Below, piece by piece: positions 21,935 to 33,834 of a stretch of DNA of 64,000 nt; positions within the stretch are counted from its first letter, which is position 1, and each line of letters begins with the position of its first letter. The position numbers were made by a program, and so were the translations under genes. The notes below the pieces were generated by a model that had not been told where the DNA came from, ran no database searches, and saw only the letters and a program-made list of their open reading frames with translations. This DNA comes from Labia minor (taxonomy: Eukaryota > Arthropoda > Insecta > Dermaptera > Spongiphoridae). Location: assembly GCA_963082975.1 (NCBI GenBank), contig OY720350.1:19562910-19626909 (forward strand). The letters are read 5' to 3'.

Positions 21935-23780
21935 CTTTTTTCTTATTATTCTGTATCCTTTCACTTAATATATTTAATTTTCTGAATGAACAAATAATAA
22001 AAATTTATATTTTATATGTTCTATTCAGGATTATCCAATGATACTATATTTGGCACCTTCCTTCATAAAACACCTTGGGATACCTAACGGATAATAATAC
22101 GTCAATATTATACAACGATGCTATACAATATTAAATACTTTATTAAATTAAACCACATATTTTACAGTGTTAATATTTGGTGTCTAAAAGAAAGATTCCA
22201 ATATTTATTTGTCTTTTTATGAGTGAAAAGGTTAAGCATTTTCAAAAAATATGTAATTATTATAAAATATTGTTAAAACTACAAAATTATCTATTTATTT
22301 ATTTATTTAAAATTTCTTTTTTTGAAAAATAAAATATTTTTTTTTTAACACAACATTAAATAAATGTATTTATATATCTTTTATTACAAAACTTTTGTTT
22401 AAATTTTCAAAGTCATGGCAAACATATTTAATGTCATTACAAAAGGAAGCAGGCGTGGAAATGGAAGTAAAAAAAAATTGACTTTTGTTAATTAATTATC
22501 AAACAAATTTCCTTCTTTTTCTTGTATATTTTGAGACGTTGGTCTGTGAATATTTTCTTAGAACATTCAATTTATTATTTTTCTCATTTAAAAGTCATTA
22601 GTGAAGGTCAAAGTAAGTATTCTGCTTAAAAATTTGGAATCTTTTTTATAATAATATTTTTTATAAAAATTACCTAATTAATATTCAGTTAAAATTAATA
22701 TAAATTAATAATATATATACAACTGAAGAGATTTTATAAAATATAAAAGACTTATTTAGATATTAGGTATAAAATTTTAATGAATTTAATGTAGAAGAAG
22801 GTTCTTTCTCAAGGTGGACAATTAATATATATATATATTTAAAAAGAAAGAGAGAGAGAGAGAGGAGAGATAATTATAATAAATAAATAAAATAAAAGTT
22901 TGCTTTTATGAATGAACGATCCTTATCTTCATTGCTCTCCCTTCATTTCATTCATTCGTTAGAAATATTTTTATTTTATTTATTTATTTATTTATTTTTT
23001 TATTAATGCATTTTCAATGTTGATAATTATTAGGAAATGAAAATCAGATAAAATGAATGCCATTTATACACATTCCATAGATGTATAAAACATATACCTA
23101 TTTGTTTTAATTTCTTTAATAATTAATTATAATATAGGTAGTATAGAATGGACCGGGTTTTGCCTTTCCATTCATGTCAGCATGATTTACCTGTCAACGA
23201 ATCAACCTATAATTAATTAAGTAGATAGTTACTTTGCATGGCTATCTCACTAAACCATCATCATATCCTCTTGTCTCCAAGGACAAAATAATATTGCCTA
23301 CTATTTTATTTTTCTTCTCTAATCAATCCTTTAATCTTGGATGATTTTTTTTATTTTTTTATTTTTAAATATTCAAAATATAAAATCAAGGAATATTTTT
23401 TAATATTTATATTCCTATTTAAATTTAGTGTTTTCTGGATGGATTTAAAAAAAAAATGAAGTATTCTCGTATTTAAATAGTAGGTATATATAAAGGTCTC
23501 ATCAATTATATATATAAACAATAATAAATAATTTTAATCAAATATTGCAACATATTATGGAGAGTTATTCATTATATTGCACAATATATTGACATCAAAT
23601 TTATTTTTTTTTGACTGTTAATTTTGAAATTTGAACTTATTTAAACTCTTTTTATATATAATAATATATATCATATTTATAATTATTATTATAATTATTT
23701 TTATTTTATCTCCCTTTTACATTATAAGTATTATGTTATTTAATATATGTTAAATATGTATTATTTATAATATTGTATTT
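21935..23780. repeat. A+T-rich spacer with GA run at about 22848-22866
   Basis: Low-complexity DNA with short TA, TTTA and GA tracts. No genes or element ends were found. Confidence 0.55.
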
Positions 23781-23849
23781 CTAGTTTTATTGAAATTTGT
23801 AAATAGAAGTTTTGTTTGTGTAAAACAAATGTTGATGTTTCATGAATGT

Positions 23850-24056
23850 ATGCGAAACCTCCTTTCTGCAACAGTCTACTCCAGAGAGAGTGAGACTGGT
23901 CCTCTAAGAACTGGAATCACACATCCACACGAGCAAATAATGAAACACGCAAGTGGAATGCCTCCCTCAACCCACTCCCTTCGCGCACCTAGCGAGATAT
24001 TTTCACTATATACTTCTTTTATTTTACTTTATCCACAACCATCTTTGATTCGTTGA
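23850..24056 (+). other. G+C-richer island with open frame and acceptor-like site
   Basis: A frame is open from 23790 to 24056. Inside it, CCTCCTTTCTGCAACAG (to about 23874) looks like a good acceptor and begins a G+C-richer stretch reading STPERVRLVL or, in the open frame, VYSRESETGPLRTGITHPHE. The peptide is not recognised and no donor follows. An exon is possible but weakly supported. Confidence 0.2.
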
Positions 24057-24592
24057 TAGATATATTGTATCATCAAGCTACTAATAGATGAAGAGCATCG
24101 CTTAGTCAGCGAAATGTTTAATTTTTGTAATAATTAATAAAGCTGAAATGGCTAATTGACATTTTTATTATCCATTCCGACATAACTTGAATATTATTAC
24201 AACTCATCATCATTAATTTAATTAGAAATGACAATTGATTATAACATGAAAAACTGTTTAAATATTTAAAGGAAAAAATCAATATGATATAAATTGATCA
24301 TTATTGAATATTGTATATATTTTTTGCATTCATAATCTTAGATCTGATATACATTGAAAATAAATGATTACTATCATGAATTACACTAGGAAAGGTATAA
24401 AAAGATCACACAATAACCGACACATGATTAAAAAGGAATCAGATTATCCTAAATTTTTTTATCAGAAATAAACGAAAAAAATCATCAAAATATTTTTTTA
24501 ATGACCCAATTTTTTTATCAACAAAAACAAAATCAAATCTTTACTTTGAGTATAACTTTTAAAATTAATTTTTTAATTTAAGAAAATATATG

Positions 24593-24595
<3 letters not shown>
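24057..24595. other. A+T-rich spacer leading into (TA)n at 24596-24626
   Basis: Nothing gene-like was seen. The TA run is the insertion site of the mariner MITE that follows. Confidence 0.5.
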
Positions 24596-24626
<31 letters not shown>

Positions 24627-24627
<1 letters not shown>

Positions 24628-25055
24628 GAGAGTGGGGTGAAAAGTTTCCGGCCTGGCCAAGAAAAACGATGTTTTTAAATTTTTTTCTTATTGCTTTATT
24701 TTTCAACATAATCTCCATTAATATATTTCTCATAACGGTGTTCTGATCTAATTAATTAAATTTAATTTAATTTAAGTCTCATCAACAGTTATGATCGTTT
24801 GGATTAGGCCCACAGCGCCAAATTGGGGGTAGAAATGGTTTTTCGAAGCAGGTTTTGGTCTAACGTTAGCAAATGATGCACCCACCTTGCACGCAGCTTT
24901 CCATATTCAAATAGTTGTGCAAAATATTTTGCACATGTTCAGCTGACATCGTACAGATCTCAGCTATCTTGAATGTTGAAAAATAAAGCAAAAAAAAAAA
25001 AATTTAAAAACATCGTTTTTCTTGTTCAGGCCGGAAACTTTTCACCCCACCCTCG
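24627..25055 (-). mobile_element. Mariner-derived MITE with about 50-bp terminal inverted repeats
   Basis: The ends CGAGAGTGGGGTGAAAAGTT and AACTTTTCACCCCACCCTCG are inverted copies that extend through GTTTCCGGCC...CATCGTTTTTCTTG to about 50 bases, flanked by TA on both sides. The interior is a rearranged transposase: on the minus strand it keeps a TMSAE(H)V(Q)NILHN-like helix-turn-helix block, then ITVDET with the first catalytic aspartate, then jumps to the last few codons (GDYVEK). It is a deletion derivative of the mariner seen at 54412-55170. Non-autonomous. Confidence 0.85.
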
Positions 25056-26848
25056 TATATATATACTCATATAATATATATGTTAAATATAATTTGAAAA
25101 TTAAAAATATAAATTATGAATTATTACACTCTCTCCAACTTTTCCATTTAAATTAATCTTAAATCTGTCATACAATACTAATTAAAGTTTCAATTTATCA
25201 ATATTATAAATTTGAATTAGATATTATATATTTTGGATGGATGCTGAAGGTCTCTGCATTCCTCATGCAAAAATGCTTCTCACTAAAAAAAATAACATTA
25301 GTATTCCTTTCAATTTGAAATTGTATTAAACTAAACTTTTAAAAACATTATTTATTACTTGTATTATAATAGATTTTCACCTTAAACTATATATATATAC
25401 ATATATATATATATATTATAATGAATGGTTTGAATATTTTTTTAATTAGAAGAATCCTAAAGAACGTGATGTTATTTTTTATTTATAATATATGGATGAT
25501 GTTGTCTTGCATTTAATCTTTTCACTGGAATTTTGCATCTTTTACAAGAGACTTTTCTCTCTTTCTCTCTAATTCTCACTCTTTCTTCCTCTCCCCTGTT
25601 TTATTCGATGTATCAGAATTCAAAACACATACAAACGCTTTTTGAGGATCCACTAAGGTCGAAAAACCATTTTTACTCTCGTTTGTAAAAAAAAAAGCTG
25701 GTTTTCCTAATTATTTAAAAAGAACCCAATGGCCTAATAAATGTGTTAATTTATCATTACAGAAAAGAAAAACTCTCCGAGAGAGAGAAAGAAAAAAAAA
25801 ATCAGATAATAATAAATCATTCAAGATAACGAATGGTTTTTATTTAACGAATTTTTCGTAAAAATCTTTCGGTTTTTCAAATGAACGAGAATACAAGCGA
25901 CTTAAAATGTGGAAAGGAGAAAGAGCGATGTTTAAATTCCAGACAGATTGATGGAATTTTAATATCATTCAAAAAATCATTGACCACAGAGACTTGAGTC
26001 AAGGTCATAAGTTTTTATTGAGTTCTCTTAGAGAATGAGAGATAAAAATGTTTTACTGGAAAAAAATGCAGCATCTTTCTTTTTCTTTTTTTTTTTTTTT
26101 TAAATTGAACATCGCTACAAAGTTACAAAGAATGGTGGAGAGGGGAGGCAGATGTACTGGTAGTTTCATATAAGGACACGTCATAGAGGATTAATGTGTT
26201 AACGACATCCAACTTAATTAATTAATCTAATTATAATCGAAAAAATATAATTGAATATGTCAGGGTGTTTTTTTATATGATTTTGCTTCTTCTCTTCCTG
26301 ACAGTTTCGCTTTTGGAATACAATTGAATTTTATGACATTGATTTGTATTTATGATCAGCGGATGGAATATCATTGGCGATCTGAAAGTTTAAAACAATT
26401 TATTCTTTAGACTATTTATTAATAATATAAATAATATTCTTATTAAGTCAATTCATAGATCACTAATGTCAATCTCTCTTACAGAGAGTAAAAGACAAAG
26501 AAAAATAAATTTTTCATTCATATTATAAAATATTACAGCCATGTTTCAAATAAAACAAAAAAAGATGAATGTATGTTTTTTTCAATAGGTTGTAAATAAA
26601 TATTAATAAAAATATTTATTTAATATATATATTTATTTATTTAATGTGGGGTTATTGGGATGCCTAAATGCAAGGGGTTAAATGACAATATAATTATATT
26701 AATATATTTAATATAATCGATCAATCAATCTAGATTTAATATTAAACAATCTTAAACAGTCATTATTTTATGGAAATATTAATTTATTTTTAAAAATTTA
26801 AATATATATACAAATAATTAATAAATAGATAAAAATAATAAAATTACA
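25056..26848. other. Spacer with slightly mixed sequence 25480-26180
   Basis: Contains CT-rich and A-rich tracts and a patch at 25850-26060 with several short unique words, but no frame, splice signal or repeat partner. A T run at 26083-26100. Confidence 0.45.
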
Positions 26849-26850
26849 GC

Positions 26851-27222
26851 GTTCAAATGATCAAATTCCAGAGCATTAATTAATTTCATATTATAAATTT
26901 GTAATTACTAATTTAGGTATATAATGACACTATATAAATTGTGAAATGATTTTCATACATTGGGAAAAATAATCAAAATACCTGTTTATATAATAATAAT
27001 TTTATTAATTTTTATGAAAATATTTTATTGATCACCGTTCAATTGTTCAAATTCCAGATCATTAATTAATTTCTTATTATAAATTTGTAATTACTAATTT
27101 AGGTATATAATGACACTATATAAATTGTGAAATGATTTTCATACATTGGGAAAAATAATCAAAATACATGTTTATATAATAATAATTTTATTAATTTTTG
27201 TGAAAATATATTTTATTCATCA
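26851..27222 (+). repeat. Recent tandem duplication, two 186-bp units
   Basis: Unit 1 (26851-27036) and unit 2 (27037-27222) share long identical runs, for example the stretch around AGGTATATAATGACAC at 26915 and 27101, with only a few substitutions. No coding content. The high identity in A+T-rich DNA suggests a recent event. Confidence 0.85.
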
Positions 27223-28085
27223 ATCGTAAGTCACTAATAAAATAATTAAAAAGTTGACAAATTATAATTATAATACATTCATTATTTGATTAAAGGATAT
27301 TTTCCCTAAAAGTGCTTATTATCTTCATTTTAATTAATTTAATTACTTTAATCTTTTTATCATCTGTATATCATTCAATATCATTCAATATAAAAATACA
27401 GTTATTCTAAGAACAAAAAAGAATAAATATTTTTATTTGAAAATATTTCATGGTCCATATCCTGTCATCCTTGATTCCATCCAAACTTTCTCTTTATAAA
27501 ACCTGAAATATCTTCACTAATAACTTGTAAAAAAAAAATTAATAAAATAAAAATTATAAATGCTCCATCACTAATTAATTGAAATGATAAACGTAATTCA
27601 TTTTTTTAAACATTATAAAAAATAAAAAGAAATAATAGAATCTCATTTTTCATAACTTATATCTCTTCATTAAGAAATTCAACTATAAAATATCTTCTAT
27701 TTAACAACGAATTTAAAAATAAAATCACTCTTATAAAAATGGATGGCTAATTAGAATTTCCAATTTTGTAAAAATAATAAAACATTAATCATTTTTTTTT
27801 ATTTTTTATAAAAGAGAAATTTCGAAACACTATTAGTTTTAATTGAAGAGGTAAAATTAATATGTAAAATTTTGGTTTATAAAAAATGAGAAAAAAAAAT
27901 TGAAATCATTTTAAATTAAATAATAATTTAATAATCATAATGAAATATATATATTTATGAATTTTGATGAATGTTGATGAATATATATTGAATTTTTAAA
28001 ATAACTTCATAATAATTCATAATAATGATTTTTCTTTTCCTTTATTAATCATTTGGAATTTGTCTTTTATTTTAAATCATTTGAA
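27223..28085. other. A+T-rich spacer upstream of the candidate promoter
   Basis: Low complexity DNA without supported features. Confidence 0.5.
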
Positions 28086-28091
28086 AAGTTT

Positions 28092-28123
28092 TATATATGA
28101 TACCTAATAGTGTGTGTTTAGTC
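28092..28123 (+). promoter_or_regulatory. Candidate core promoter (TATA box plus initiator)
   Basis: TATATAT at 28092-28098 lies 28 bases before an initiator-like TTAGTC (28118-28123, start at about 28120), the spacing used by insect TATA promoters. It sits directly upstream of a candidate first coding exon. TATA-like words are common in this DNA, so the pairing carries the argument. Confidence 0.35.
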
Positions 28124-28214
28124 TTGGTTCAGCGAACTTGAATAAAGAGAATCGCACTTCGTCAATTTTTATACACAAACCGAAATGAGTGAGGAGGAGC
28201 AGAGTTCGTCCCAA
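28120..28214 (+). CDS. Candidate first exon: 5' UTR plus MSEEEQSSSQ, then splice donor
   Basis: A G+C-richer segment of about 65 bases leads to an ATG at 28185 in a good insect start context (ACCGAAATGAG). Ten codons follow, MSEEEQSSSQ, ending at 28214 exactly at GTAAGT, a consensus donor in phase 0. The acidic/serine N-terminus is typical of an intracellular protein but does not identify it. The rest of the gene was not found and could lie past a long intron or outside the window. A hAT MITE sits 16 bases after the exon end. Confidence 0.42.
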
Positions 28215-28230
28215 GTAAGTGCTTATCGAG

Positions 28231-28505
28231 CAGTGATGTATTGGTGAAATAAGAAGTAAGGGAACGCATAGTGGGAGCAAAAAAAGTCCTATTTTCAACA
28301 AACTATTTTCCATATAAGTTTTTATTTTTTCTTATTCATACTATACAAAATATTAACGAACACTACTAACAGTAGATTTAAGTGGAAGTTGTCAGGACAT
28401 GAAAAAGTACTGGAACGCCTTCCAGTTTTGAAAAAAGGTAAGGGAACGCGGGGAAAAAGGTAAGGGAACGGCGCTCCCCCGCGTTCCCCTCCCAATACAC
28501 CACTG
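28231..28505. mobile_element. hAT-type MITE, copy 1 of a two-copy family
   Basis: Ends CAGTGATGTATTGG and CCAATACACCACTG are inverted repeats. The flanks TTATCGAG (28223-28230) and ATATCGAG (28506-28513) are an 8-bp target duplication with one mismatch. Its other copy is at 45014-45284 in reverse orientation, sharing GGGAACGC and GTGGGAGCAAAAAAAGTCC. The right part repeats GGTAAGGGAACG. Non-coding. Confidence 0.85.
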
Positions 28506-30199
28506 ATATCGAGTTAAGAGATGAGAAAGTGATAAATTAAACCACAAATTAAATTAAATGCCACAATCAAAATTTTGAAAATTAAAAAATAATAGTTTGA
28601 CAATTTGATATAAATAAACCTTAGTATCAAAAATAGAAGACAAAGAATATAATATTTAATATATTATTTTATATTACATTAAATAGTCATAATAAAATTT
28701 AAATTACAAAAAATATAACAATAAAGAACATACTTATATTGATTCGGTAAATTTTAAATAAATTATTATAAGTGAACTAAATAGACTTAAAATTTTATAT
28801 GATGATGACTCTCTCTCTCTCTCTCTCTACCTACTATTTCATATTTTCTTTTTATAATAATTTTAATTATTTTATCATTAAACTAAGAAAAGAACCTTTG
28901 AAAATTAGTTTGTATACATTCTAAATATATTTCTATTAATATTCTCCCAATAGTAATAAAAAATATTACTACAAATGACCAGGATATAATAAATTTAATC
29001 AATATATATATATATATCGAGTATTTATTATAAGAGATAATAAGTGTCGGCTTGATAATCTGTTATTTTATCTACCGTTTTATTATTATCACTTAAAGAC
29101 AGATAATTTAAATAAATAAATAAATAAATATTTCTCATGACCACAAATTAATAACTAATATCTTGCATAAGTTTAAAAGATTATAATATTTTATAATCCT
29201 AAAGAAGTGCATTAATAAAAAAGGACGAGAATATTTCTGATTATATGAGGATCAGTATATATGTTTAATTATATGATAAATAAAAAAAAATATATAAAAT
29301 TTTGCAAGTATTAAAATTAAACGAAAGAAAAAAAAATACATCTTTAACGATTAATTGCGGTATTTATTATCTAAGCATATCCTATTGGTTTTTTTTTTTC
29401 TCCCTAAGATATAATCGAATAATTTACATTCAATTTGAATTTAAATAATTATTTCTTTATGTAATAGATTATTATATATATAAAGTCGATCATCTGCTTT
29501 GAATACTAATCAGCTGAGATTGAAAATAATAGAGCCTTTCATTCCTGGAGATGAATGATATGATCTACTATCGCTCTATTGATAATATAGATTTATGCAT
29601 AAATGAATAATCCAATTAATTAAATTCAGGATGATATAATTATTGTTCTATTAGAAATATCAAGAGAAATGTAGAATGATAATAATCCTATCGATTATTG
29701 AAATATAATTTTTTTTTAAGAATATAATAAATCATTGGAGAATATTTTAAAATTATTTTATAGATAATAATAATAATCAAATGTGTTGACATATTTCAAT
29801 ACTTTATTTTATATTTACCCAAATATTGAAATATTTTCTTTTCTTATTAAAAATTCAAACGAGTAAAGAATTGATTTTGAAAATATTTCGAGTTTTTTTT
29901 TTTTAATTCAAAGAAATACTCTTATTTTATTTAATTTATATTGATTTAATTTAAAATATCATGTTTTTTTTACAAATATAATTATATAAAGTAAATAGGT
30001 ATATAAGAAAATTAAATTCATTAAATTATAATATAATCTGGCTCCCATGAACCACATATGTTATTTCTTATCTTCTGGCTTTAGATAGAGTCTATAAACA
30101 ACATAATATATATATATATATATATATATAGGTATAAGAATTTTTGTCCCAAAAAATTATTTTATTTGTTTTTCCCAATAATAATCCAAAAGAAAAATA
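28506..30199. repeat. A+T-rich spacer with CT run 28811-28829 and (TA)n 30106-30130
   Basis: Low complexity. A patch at 29490-29570 has some mixed sequence but no frame or repeat partner. Confidence 0.5.
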
Positions 30200-30963
30200 A
30201 GCTGGAGTGTCTCCACTGGACTATCACGCAAATTTGAATTGGATTTAATAACATATATTAATTTAAATTATATTAAATTAATTAAATTATAAATTAAAAT
30301 TAATAGATAATATTTATTAAACCAGCACGTGTTTGGCTCTTTGTTGATGGCACCACGTCACGTGTTGGCGCGGGATTTGCAGTATTAAAAAATTAATTCC
30401 GGTACTTTCAGCGATTCAATTAAGCTGAGAAATTCTATATATAGCAGTTTTATACAATTTTCAATCGTCGTATGATCCTCTTCGGGTTGAGCTACATTTC
30501 TTAAAAGTTGAGAGAAAACTACGAATTATGAATAACCAGTCAGTATACCAAATTTCATTATTCTAGCTAAAATCAAAACGTGGTAGGTAATGACCCTCTT
30601 CGGGTTGAGCTATATTTCTTAAACGTTGAGAGAAAAATACGAATTTTGAATAATGCCAGTATACCATATTTCATTATTCTAGCTCAAACCGTTTTTGCGT
30701 AATCTTGTCTACATACTCATATGCACACATACATACACACACACAGACATTTTTCTCAGACAGTGAAAATGACTCAGGGACCTTCAAAAGGTATAAAAAC
30801 ATCGAAAATTTATCACAATCCTGAAAAATCAAAACGTTGTAGGTAATGACCCTCTTCCGGTTGAGGTACATTTTTCAAAAGTTGAGAGGTAACTACGAAT
30901 TTTGAATAGTGCCCATGCACCAAATTTCATGATTCTAGCTCAAACCGTTTTTGCGTAATCTTG

Positions 30964-31003
<40 letters not shown>

Positions 31004-31005
31004 CA

Positions 31006-31039
<34 letters not shown>

Positions 31040-31150
31040 TACACATCAAGCTTAGTTAAAATGATTCAGGAACCTTCAAAACGTATAAAAATATCAAAAT
31101 CTCCACATCGAAAATTTTTGTGATCGCAATACTATCTCTGGCGAGATAGT
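30200..31150 (-). mobile_element. Repeat family F1, copy B, internally expanded
   Basis: Both ends are complete: AGCTGGAGTGTCTCCA at 30200 and ACTATCTCTGGCGAGATAGT ending at 31150. It is about 280 bases longer than copy A because the core block (TCTTCGGGTTGAGCTACATT through CTAGCTCAAA) is present three times, at about 30476-30570, 30592-30690 and 30848-30950. The last two are each followed by an ACAC tract. The block from about 30700 to 31030 holds the long CA microsatellites. Non-coding. Confidence 0.75.
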
Positions 31151-31590
31151 AAAAAATGTATATTTATTTTTAATTTTTATGTGATCTATTTATATTAGTG
31201 TATATGTTTTTAAGACATTATATATATATTTATATATATATGTATATAATAAGAAAAAATACGAGTATGTCTTTTATAAAACCAGTAAAATGAATAATTA
31301 TTTCTCTCAGGTGTTTTTTTTTTAATCCTTGAAAAACATCCCAGAATTTATAGTTAAACGATTAATCTATTATATTATATATGATCTATCCGGCTGGATT
31401 TATTTTCCCCCTCTCTTGAAACATAGAGTTGTCATTTTCTCGCCATGATTTATGTACGAAATTGTATTATTTATTTATTTTTTTCTTCTTAATCAATTTT
31501 TAAGCATTTAAAACTCATTTATTCATTGACTTTTCATTGATTTTAAAATTCGATTGTATAATTGTAACATGATAAGATGGATGGTGGATT
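31151..31590. other. A+T-rich spacer, nothing gene-like
   Basis: Low complexity with TA-rich stretches near 31220-31245. No features supported. Confidence 0.5.
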
Positions 31591-31594
31591 GTTT

Positions 31595-31800
31595 GTATGA
31601 AAACAGGAGTGCTTCACTTTTTAGTGCCCGGGTACCCGTTCGTTGCACATGTGAACATACATATCTCGATGTCTCTATATTTGTCTAGTGGCGTGGGAAA
31701 AACACTTACGACTAAATCGCGCGCGTGGCGACACACAGATAGATAACAACGCACACCACCGCACTATTATCTCTTTAATAATGCATTAAAAGAGCTGTTT
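31595..31800. other. G+C-richer single-copy island, non-coding by inspection
   Basis: Contains the palindrome CGGGTACCCG near 31628 and a GCGCGCG run near 31720, but stops in all frames. It could be a control element or a decayed repeat. Confidence 0.25.
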
Positions 31801-32349
31801 TAAATCAACAAGAGACAACGCTGAAAGAAAAAAAAAAAAGAAGGAAATTTGAAAAATAATTGAGCTAACAAATCTTTTTTTTTTCATCCGTCTCTTCTTT
31901 AAAAATATTTTATATATAAATACATAAAAAAAAATGAAGATGAAAGACCGGACTTGGATGCTGGGAATTTATAATCGGTTGGAATAAAATATAAATATTT
32001 TTGGAAAGGCTAAAAATTTGAAATATGATTTCAATTAATCGTCAATTTTTTCATTTTTAATTCATACTACGATTTTTCATAACAACTTAAATTAATATTA
32101 TTCATTTTTCAATAAAGTTATAAAAACATAAAAAATATATGATCTACTCTTAATAAAAATTAATTTGACATTTGTGAATTGTAATGTATAATGAAAATGC
32201 AAATATTAATACATAGACATACCATAAATAAAATTGTGTAATTAAATAGAAATTATTTATATTCATTAATATACTTACATATTGAATATATATTAATAAA
32301 TCAAATTATATAATCATTATTTTATAATTTAAGAATTTATTTATTTATA
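31801..32349. other. A+T-rich spacer, nothing seen
   Basis: Low-complexity DNA without supported features. Confidence 0.5.
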
Positions 32350-32844
32350 CTAGGGTAGGTCATTAAGTCCGTGACTTTTTGAATGAAACACAGGTTTTTG
32401 AATAAAAAAGTAATTTATTTTTTAACGTAGATTCCTTTCAACTCTTGACGCTTAGTCCAACGTTTCTCCAATTTTTTTATCCCTTCTAAAAAATAAGTAG
32501 GTATTTGTGTGTGTGCCGATTCTCCCCGAAAAACCACTATTTTGACTGCTATTTGGTCTCTAATGTGTTGTGGTGGATCTACGTTCCATCCACGGTTACA
32601 AAACGGAGCAAAAACTCATCCATATTGCGGTTAAACAACGCCAAACATTAATGATCACACGAAATTCACTTTTTCCCATTTTCTTCTCAAATCACGAGGT
32701 AGTCTGCTATTAGCGAATGTCAAACAAAAACTAAAAGACCCAGCTGATTCAAATTTCAGCTGATAGCAGCCTACTGACAGGAGTTGCCATTTCATTTAAG
32801 AGACGAGAAATTCAAAAAGTCACTGACTTATTGACAAGCCCTCG
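32350..32844 (-). mobile_element. Internally deleted mariner with terminal inverted repeats
   Basis: The inverted ends (CTAGGGTAGGTCATTAAGTC at 32350; reverse complement of the right end CGAGGGCTTGTCAATAAGTC, ending at 32844) are flanked by TA. On the minus strand VDGT-stop-IHHNTLETK-stop-QSK replaces the usual VDETWIHHNTPETKQQSK. The reading then jumps to GIKKLEKRWTKRQELKGIYV, the transposase C-terminus. The second and third catalytic aspartates are deleted and stops interrupt the rest. Confidence 0.85.
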
Positions 32845-32908
32845 TATATTAAAAATAAGACTTTTTGATTTTTGATAAGTAAAAGATATGATTTTTCCAT
32901 CTTCATAT

Positions 32909-32936
32909 GAGAGCAGGAGCGCCAGAACCTGAAACA
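32909..32936. repeat. Second copy of the CAGG/CCTG hairpin motif
   Basis: GAGAGCAGGAGCGCCAGAAC followed by CTGAAACA matches 15713-15742 over about 28 bases with three changes. The stem is shortened to CAGG/CCTG. The flanking sequence is not shared. Confidence 0.4.
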
Positions 32937-33208
32937 AGTAATTATTATCAAATTTTATTTTAAATTTAAAAATAAGTAATAAGTTATAATAAATAATAAA
33001 TTTATAAAAAAGAAGTCCCACACATATACATAAATATTGAATAGTCTAAATAACTGAAATAAAAAAAACAATATTTCCTTATTAAGATACCTATTAAAGA
33101 GAGAGAGAGAGCAAAATGATTACTTTATAATATTTTAAATTAAAAAAAATATATTTTAAAAAAAATTTCTATTTTTCCTAATAGGGGGTTTATTAAAATT
33201 TTCTAAAT

Positions 33209-33834
33209 AAGTTGATCTGTGGCCAGGTCCGAACCGACCGACGGTTTGAAGTAAATTAATTTCCAACTACAGAAATAATTTCAAATAATTTTAATATATC
33301 TATTAATGTAATAAAAAACAGATATGGATACATAAATAATAAATATAAACATTTTTAATTTTATTTTATTTATAATATATATGCAAGACCAGGCTGTGAC
33401 GTCATGAATGGCTGGATGACGTCATATAATTTTAAATCAAGAAAAAACTAATAAATATGAATTTTTTGAGGATAAAACCAATACAAAGTGCATGATTTGT
33501 GGTGATATATAAAAAAATCTCCTTTGGTGTGAAAATAACCCTTCCCTTCCTATCGTCGATCGCTAATACTACCACTTCCGGTTTCCGGATTTGCACCAAA
33601 AGTTGATCAATTCATCCCACTGATGCATTAAGTAAATATACCAAATCTCATCAAAATCCGTTGAGCCGTTCAGGCTGTACACATCTATACGGACAGACGG
33701 ACGGACAGACATCATGCTAAAAATACTTTTTTCTGTTAAGAAAATGCATGATTCGTGTAGATATGTAAAAATCTCCACATGTGAAATTTGGTGTGAAAAC
33801 AATACCTCCCTTACTATCGTCGGTCGGTAAAAAA
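33209..33834 (-). mobile_element. Repeat family F2, copy b
   Basis: Complete copy: hairpin GATCTG-TGGC-CAGGTC (a G:T pair replaces one pair in the stem), inset ACCGACCGACG and terminal CGTCGGTCGGT. The GACAGAC tract near 33692-33711 is shorter than in copies a and c. The spaced motif is present with one change (AAATCTCAT). Open frames here run through the repeat and are not genes. Confidence 0.8.

Noticed and set aside
26851-27222. CRISPR-like or satellite array
   Set aside because: Only two units, no spacers, and a eukaryotic A+T-rich context; a simple tandem duplication explains it.
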